DNA of 64,000 nucleotides from Cricetomys ansorgei (taxonomy: Eukaryota; Chordata; Mammalia; Rodentia; Nesomyidae): NCBI GenBank assembly GCA_026225945.1, contig JAMJFZ010002575.1:1488001-1552000 (forward strand), in the 5' to 3' direction. Position numbers and translations under genes: made by a program. The notes beneath the pieces were generated by a model that ran no database searches, was not told the DNA's origin, and saw only the letters and a program-made list of their open reading frames with translations. Of the stretch, positions 58,105 through 64,000 are shown one piece after another (within the stretch, counting starts at the first letter, position 1; every line of letters begins with the position of its first letter).

Positions 58105-59937
58105 GGGTGGCACTAGCCAGGATGGTGGTTCCCTCTGCTGAGGTCTGGTATGGTTTTCAGTTATGAATATGCCTCCTTGCCTTCCTTGGTGAGCTGCCAT
58201 ATAGGTGTACAGCTATAAATGGTGTATACAACATGGGGCAGGTCTTCACACATGCTAATCCAATGTGGAGACAAGGAAGAAGAGAAAAAACTCCAGACCT
58301 TGAAAGAATCAGGTAAAGTATGCTCAGGGAAGCTACCTGAGTACAGAAATTAAGGTATTTATTGAAGACTCCTGAAGAAAAAGGAGAAAGTGAAAAAAAT
58401 AAGCCTCTATGAAGAGAAAAGACTGTGAAAATAATAAATAAATGAGGAATAAAGCTCTGAGGTGGGAGTCAGAGAATGGAGGCCCTTAGAGATAAAGAAT
58501 TCAGCTGTGAGCAGGAGAAAGCAAGACTTTTACTGCTTTTCCTGGTCCTGGAGTTGATGCTCCCTCCTACCGCTGGTGGTAGTAAACTGTTTAAAAAATT
58601 AAGTTTGTGAAAGCTCAAGATGTTGTGTCTATAAAGAAGGATGTATATTTACCCATAATGTTGGTCAAATAGAATGCTAAACTGCCAGAATATTTCAAGT
58701 GGAGACTCTTCTCATAGCCCCTGGACCCACTACTGTTGTGGAAGCTGCAGCTTGGAGTAAAAAAAAAAAGCTGCTTAGTTAAACTGACCAGTTCTTTTTT
58801 TCCAAACCCATCTAAGAGAAAGACAAGTGGTCCAGGCACTGGTGATGGTGATGAGAACTTCATCTACGAGGGGGCCTTTACTGCAGGCCAAGTGATCAGT
58901 TATTTTTCTAGAAAACTAGAATATATCTTAAAACCCGGAAGGTCTTTCTGTAGGGTCAGCACACAGAAGCTGTCTTCTAGAACTAGCCAAGGTTGTATAT
59001 CATGCTGGCAGCAGAACTTGGTACTGGAGGAGTAAACCCAGGTGGTGCTGGTTTTGAAGGCATAACTGAGGCTTGGCACTCTAAGAGGCCAGGAGAGGCC
59101 GTTGGTAAGGTGCAGCCAAAGCAGCAGTAAATGCCCAGATTGAAGGGGTCATGCAGAGAAGTTGAAGCTTGGCACCACAAACAGAGCCCAGGAGAGGAGG
59201 CTAGTGTTGAAAGTACAGTCCAGTAGCAGCAAGGGATTAAAGCAGCAGTTTTAAAGATGCCAGTACTATGAGAACTGATGCAAGAACAGCATCAGTGGTG
59301 AAGTGTGAGCCAACCAGAACCTGGAGGACAAGCTGTGTGTGCTGCAGAGGGTAGAGCCAGAGAAGTGATCCAAGCCCTTTGGAGAAGCTGAGAAGATTGT
59401 GAGATAATTCCAGATATTAGACATTGATAATGTTTTTTTCTTTTTGTCCAAAAACAAACAAAAAGTTTGATAGATGTTTGGTTTCATTTGGTCCTGTGAA
59501 TTAGCATCTCTTGTGCTTGTTCCTCTTGTAAATGGTTTTGCTGGTGTAGTGTTAAATTGTGTTGTAAATATAAAACATTTTTTTTATATGTATAGAAAAG
59601 GGGAAATGTGGATGTTTATTTTTAGTTGTGTTTAAACTAATTGTTTTTGTGCACTATTAGAAAAAGGGATGCATAAGCCTTGGCATTTTGTGTTGTCTGC
59701 AGGTATTGGATTTATGTGGGTGTTGTTTAATTGCTAATGATCTGCATGAGCTATCAGTAGAATACCTGAGGAGTTTTGAATTAATAAAACACCTGAATTC
59801 AGATGCTTGGGGTTCTACTGTCTAGTCTAACACTGGCCAGGATGGTGGTTTCCTCTGCTGAGGTCAGGTAGGGTTTATAGTTATGGATATGCCTCAGTGT
59901 CTTCCTTGGTGAGCTGCCCAATAGGTGTAGGGCTACA
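58105..59937 (+). mobile_element. Element E copy A2, 5' LTR truncated
   Basis: Begins mid-LTR at gggtggcactagccagga; the primer-site region near 58217 reads TGGTGTATACAACATGGGGC. The interior is near-identical to copy A1, with the 99-codon frame at 58736-59035 matching 12409-12720, and a small deletion near 59060. The 3' LTR starts about 59608 after gaaaaggggaaa and ends at about 59937. Confidence 0.75.
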
Positions 59938-61494
59938 CGAATGGACTCAATTTTAATGTTTAATCGTTGTGGATGTACTTAGAAGAGGACGAGGGGTTAA
60001 GCCATTCAAGGTTTCAGGGAAGAGGAATATGTTTTAATAACATCAATAAGTTGCAGCTCTAAATTGATAGACGAATATACTCGAGATGTCTTCATGAAGA
60101 AATGGTAAGAGTGTGAGGTGATAGACATGTTTAGTCACTGCCAAATGCACAGCTATGTAATACCACCTCACTGTACCTTATAAGTACATCTTTTGTCAAT
60201 TAAGAATAAAAATAGAAAAGCCATCACTTTTGCATGCATATTTTTGGTTTCATTGTTCTTTTAAAGGAAATGAAGTTTTTAATCATTCACAGATCAAGTT
60301 TTTCAAACAGCTGTTTTACCTGTAGAGATTGATAACACAAATTATAGTCAGACAGAAGTATATTAAAAAAAGAAATAATGAATATATTTTATTTGGAAAT
60401 AATATCTAGTAAGTAAAAAAAAACTATTTATCTCTTTGGGAAGGACACTTTTGAACTTTAATAATGTATATGTGGGATATACATGACATAACATAAATAT
60501 GCCGATACTTTGATTTCACTGGTGAATAGAAGCAGTTTCTTGTGGTTTGTGAGTAATTATAAATATATATTTAGAGAAAACAAGGTCATAAAATAAATCT
60601 ATGTATGATATTTTGTAGTTTTAACTGTTTTGTGGGTAGCTCTTAATCACCTAGATCCGAATAACAGCTACAATAGTTTTTTATGTATTTTAGGCAGTTT
60701 AGTGGTGCTGATACAGAATAATAAACACTCAGGAGCCTTTCTGTGTAGCTAGTGATCTCTTAGGTAGATGTCTTTAGCTGCTTTCAAGGTTTTCCCTAAT
60801 TGCACACCACCTGCACTACCTTGAAGGTGGCTCAGGCATCTCTGAAGCTCTGCTCCATTATTTTTATTATAGTTTTTTCCCCCTGTATTTCATTTGAGCA
60901 GTGTCAGGTTTTTCTTGTTTTTTCTTCTTCTTGTTCTTCTTCAAGATTACTCAGTTTTCTTACATTGTCTCATGTGATGTTAATCCCATTTAGTGCATTA
61001 AAAATAAGATTTGAATTCATCTTATTTTAATGACAAATACTTGAAGAGAGTACAGAGACATTTAGTTAAATTATGTTTTTTATAATTCTGAAAATATAGT
61101 ACAATATGAAGCTTTTTGTGGTGAATTAGCACTGACTGAGAAGGTTGAACATGTAAGCTTTAAGGAGTCAAGAGTGAATGAAAGATGAAGATCCGTGTAT
61201 TTTAGTGTAGGGTTTACCATTTGATTTGCTTTCGTAATTGATTAGATTAATGTGACTAATGCAAATGGAAGAAAGCAAGAGACGAGAGAGGTTTGGTATA
61301 TAAAGAAAACTTGGATTCTATTTATATTCATGCCATGTCCATCTACATGGACATCAATAGTATAAAATTAGAATGGCCTTCACCGTAAGGTCTCAGCTAG
61401 GGTTTGACAGAAAGCTCTACTTGCAATAATAATTGATATAATGTAAACTTAAGGCATATTTTAGGTTCTTTTTAACATAATACTTTTACTAATC
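59938..61494. other. Type A arm after element E, non-coding
   Basis: Near-identical to 13619-15214 except for the contracted TTC tract at about 60908-60945. No gene recognised. Confidence 0.6.
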
Positions 61495-61830
61495 ATTAAA
61501 GAATACCATACAACATACTGTGATCATATTCACCTCTGTCTCCTCCCTCAACTCCTTAGATCAAGATTCATCTGTTACCTTCCTATCCTCTTCCAACTTC
61601 ATGTGCTTTTGATTTTATTTTTTTATGTTTTAAACAACTCACCTAGTCTCATTTTTGTTGCCCACACACTCATGGATGTGAGTTTATGATTTGAGAATGA
61701 TTGGCTTAACAGGGGTTCTTCATTAAAGAAAGGTGTCTCTCTCCTCACTTGGAGCTATGAACTCTCCTTAGTTCCTCAGTTAGGGGTGCAGGTTCATGAG
61801 CTCCTCTCAGCTCCATATTTCATGTTCTTA
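61495..61830 (-). repeat. L1 3' UTR fragment
   Basis: Paralog of 15215-15560. Confidence 0.65.
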
Positions 61831-61859
61831 AATAACCTGATAAGGCTGCTGTGGTAGGC

Positions 61860-62096
61860 AGAGTCAGTTTTCTTCAGAGAAGTAGCCCTGTGAGCATGCC
61901 TATGCTCCAGCGGAGAGCCCTACACCCATGAACATACAAGCAGCACCGATTTGACTCAATGAGTCATAAGATGAGGACATGAACCTGAGTGGGGAATGTG
62001 CCTGATGGGCTCTAAGTGGAGTTGAAAGAGAATGCAAATTGATATAAACAAGACATATTGAGTACTTGTATGAATTTCTCAAAGAATATGGGGAGG
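61860..62096 (+). repeat. L1 3' UTR terminus
   Basis: Paralog of 15590-15816; the solo LTR at 62102 inserted next to its 3' end. Confidence 0.65.
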
Positions 62097-62101
62097 GAGG
62101 G

Positions 62102-62708
62102 TGTAGGTAAAGAAATTTATATTGGTGGAGGCTGGGTTGAGGCTTTGGACAATGTGACCTTATTTCCTCTCTTCTTCTTCTGGGTGCCTGGCCAGTACCT
62201 GGGAAAAGAACAGTGAGGATGATAAAGTACATTAGATAGGGCACATGGCGCACTTCACCCCCGGTGTCGTTGGCCAGGATCCGGGTGTGGACATGAGTGC
62301 CAAGTGTTCTCTTGAATACATGCCAGAAATCTGGGCAAAATGCCCCTTTGTCTAGAAAGCCTTGAAAGGACACACTCCCAAAGACAGAACTGCTGCTGCC
62401 TCAAGCCTGGGAGAGGCATGTAGTCCAGCGGAATAACTGCTTAGACCTGTGATGAGTTGGTGATGTTTCTCTTTCCCAACTTGCTGGTGTTGAACTCAGC
62501 TTGCCTAGTGGTAATTTCCCAGGTAGAGTCCTTCTAAAAGAAAGATTCCCTCTTTCCTTCTCTTACTCTTGCTCTTTGTACTGTATCACTTCTCACTAAT
62601 AAATCTATTCTAAATATATCTGTGGCTCGTGGATGTTCTTTCAGTGGATCAAATCAGACAAAGTGCTAGTCTGTGCACAGCAAACAGCATGGTTTATTTG
62701 TCGTTACA
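62102..62708 (+). mobile_element. Solo LTR with perfect 5-bp target duplication
   Basis: 607 bp from TGTAGGTAAAG to GTTACA with AATAAA at 62598-62603. GAGGG flanks it at 62097-62101 and 62709-62713. The paralogous locus at 15817-15821 has a single GAGGG and no insert. A 5-bp duplication fits ERVL/MaLR or some class I elements; I cannot name the family. The 157-codon frame on the - strand at 61900-62373 spans the LTR boundary and is not a gene. Confidence 0.85.
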
Positions 62709-62724
62709 GAGGGACAACTAAAAT

Positions 62725-63140
62725 GTAAGCCTTTTTAAAAAGCTATGTGGAAACCGTTTACTGTAGAAGCTTCCTCATACATGTGAAAGGATTTAAATGG
62801 GGTCACCATATAATGGGGGAGACAATGCCTCAACTACACATTTTATGCCACCAACTAAACACTTAAGTGCCAATAATGGGTTATGTCTTTTGATTTGTTG
62901 GCTAAAAGGACTCCCATAGGCTGGCCTCCAAACATCAAAGGCTATTGCCAAAGCTGTTATTGGTTTCCCTCAACAACCTGACAGTAAGGCCTTATTGCTG
63001 ACACCAGTAAATGTCATTGAACATGGAGAAATCCAGCTGGTGCCCAGCTAGAAGCTTCACTCTTACTGACTAGCATTCATAGTGCTGGAAGGTGCTTTGT
63101 ATGCTACTGGAGGAGAGAAATAAAGAAGAAAATCAAATTG
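62725..63140 (+). repeat. L1 3' UTR-like segment
   Basis: Paralog of 15830-16250. Confidence 0.55.
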
Positions 63141-63349
63141 AAATTAACCAAAGAAAAGCATTGTCATCATTTCATATAGAACATATTTTAATTAATCCCC
63201 AAGTTCTAATCATTGTGGGACTCCAAGGTATCTGTCCTTTGGGGCTCAGTTCAAGTTTTCCCTAAGGAATTTTTGGTTCTTCAGTAATTTTTGAGAGTTG
63301 TGAATAATTGAGATTCCATTTAGCAGTTGCTGTATTTCTTTTTATCTTT

Positions 63350-63890
63350 TAAAAATTAGTTCATTTTTCTTCTCTCTTATAATACAACCTGACACCCTTC
63401 CTCCCCTCCCTCCACTCCTTACTGTTCTCGCCATCTCCCCTCTCCCCAAATCACTCCCCCTTCTTTCCCTGAAAAAACAGTCCTCCCAGGGTTGCTGCTC
63501 AAATAGGGCACAACAAGATGGAACAAGACCAGGCATCGATCCCTATATTAAGGGTGGACAACCCAAGGGGAGGAAAAGGGTTCCAAGAGCAGGCAAAAGT
63601 GTCAGAGACATCCCACCCCTCCGCCCCGACCAAACACACACTATAGTCTCTAGTCAGTAGGAACTCCACAAGAACACCAAACCAGACAAACACAAGATGT
63701 ATAGAGATGACCCTGCAGGTTCTATGTCTGCTGCTTCAGGCTCCATGGACCCCCAAGAGTGTTGGTCAGTTGACTCTATTGTGTTTGTTCTCCTGATGTC
63801 CTTGATCTCTCTGGTCCCTGCAATCCCTGCTCCACCTCTTCTGACCTCTGCAGGATGTTTAGCTCTGGGCCTGAGCATCTGTCCCTAACT
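63350..63890 (-). repeat. L1 (Lx-type) 3' UTR
   Basis: Paralog of 16450-16960, with a small deletion near 63845. Short frames at 63342-63888 are by-products. Confidence 0.8.
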
Positions 63891-64000
63891 GGGATACATT
63901 TTTTCCCTATTCACCACAAACTATCAAATAAAAACTCAAAGACAGTGCAGGTGTAGTTCCAAGATAGTCGTGGCAGCAATGAGTGTCTCTTGGGTTTCCC
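63891..64000. other. Start of the GC-richer segment, cut by the window end
   Basis: Aligns with 17010-17110. Confidence 0.5.

Noticed and set aside
61900..62373. 157-codon frame on the - strand, longest outside the ORs
   Set aside because: It spans the boundary between old L1 DNA and the younger solo LTR, so it is a chance fusion that cannot be an ancestral gene.
1..64000. CRISPR arrays, operons, ribosome binding sites, rRNA or tRNA genes
   Set aside because: The window is vertebrate genomic DNA; tRNA-like segments are decayed ID/B4-type SINEs, and no spaced-repeat array was seen.

Overview
The window looks like a muroid rodent olfactory-receptor (OR) cluster, mouse- or rat-like. The evidence is four class II OR coding exons of one subfamily on the + strand, set in AT-rich DNA full of rodent-type repeats: B1 and ID/B4-like SINEs, Lx-type L1 3' UTR pieces and several endogenous retrovirus (ERV) classes. 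The receptors read as OR8 family, closest in my memory to the OR8B type. I cannot assign exact symbols or the chromosome without a search. No protein-coding gene other than the ORs is convincing.

Layout. OR1 (1-566) is cut by the window start. OR2 (20009-20953), OR3 (34413-35357) and OR4 (48882-49826) are intact 314-codon reading frames. Each opens 3 bases after a splice acceptor, and each has a perfect splice donor about 380 bp upstream that ends a putative non-coding exon. The DNA between the genes is a set of old tandem segmental duplications. OR2 and OR3 sit in 'type B' units with a period of about 14.4 kb. OR1 and OR4 share a different 3' flank ('type A'), present at about 9.15-17.1 kb and 56.17-64.0 kb. 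The order is therefore A-B-B-A, and the second A arm predicts a further OR gene about 3 kb past the right edge.

Mobile elements record the history of the units. A decayed gammaretrovirus-like provirus (1588-6806) sits only in the OR1 unit, and its empty target survives in the other three. A B1 SINE marks the OR2/OR3 pair. A roughly 2 kb non-coding class II ERV ('element E') with a tRNA-Lys-like primer site and internal ~100 bp tandem repeats occurs four times: + strand in A arms, - strand in B arms. Solo LTRs with target duplications lie at 52384-52755 and 62102-62708; the second has its empty site preserved at 15817-15821. L1 material is almost entirely 3' UTR, with no recognisable L1 ORF.

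How it works together: each OR exon should encode a seven-helix odorant receptor acting through the olfactory Gs-type pathway, and normally one OR is expressed per neuron. I see no undescribed molecular system. The interest lies in the duplication structure, the insertion/empty-site pairs, the palindromic LTRs, the element E family and local sequence homogenisation.
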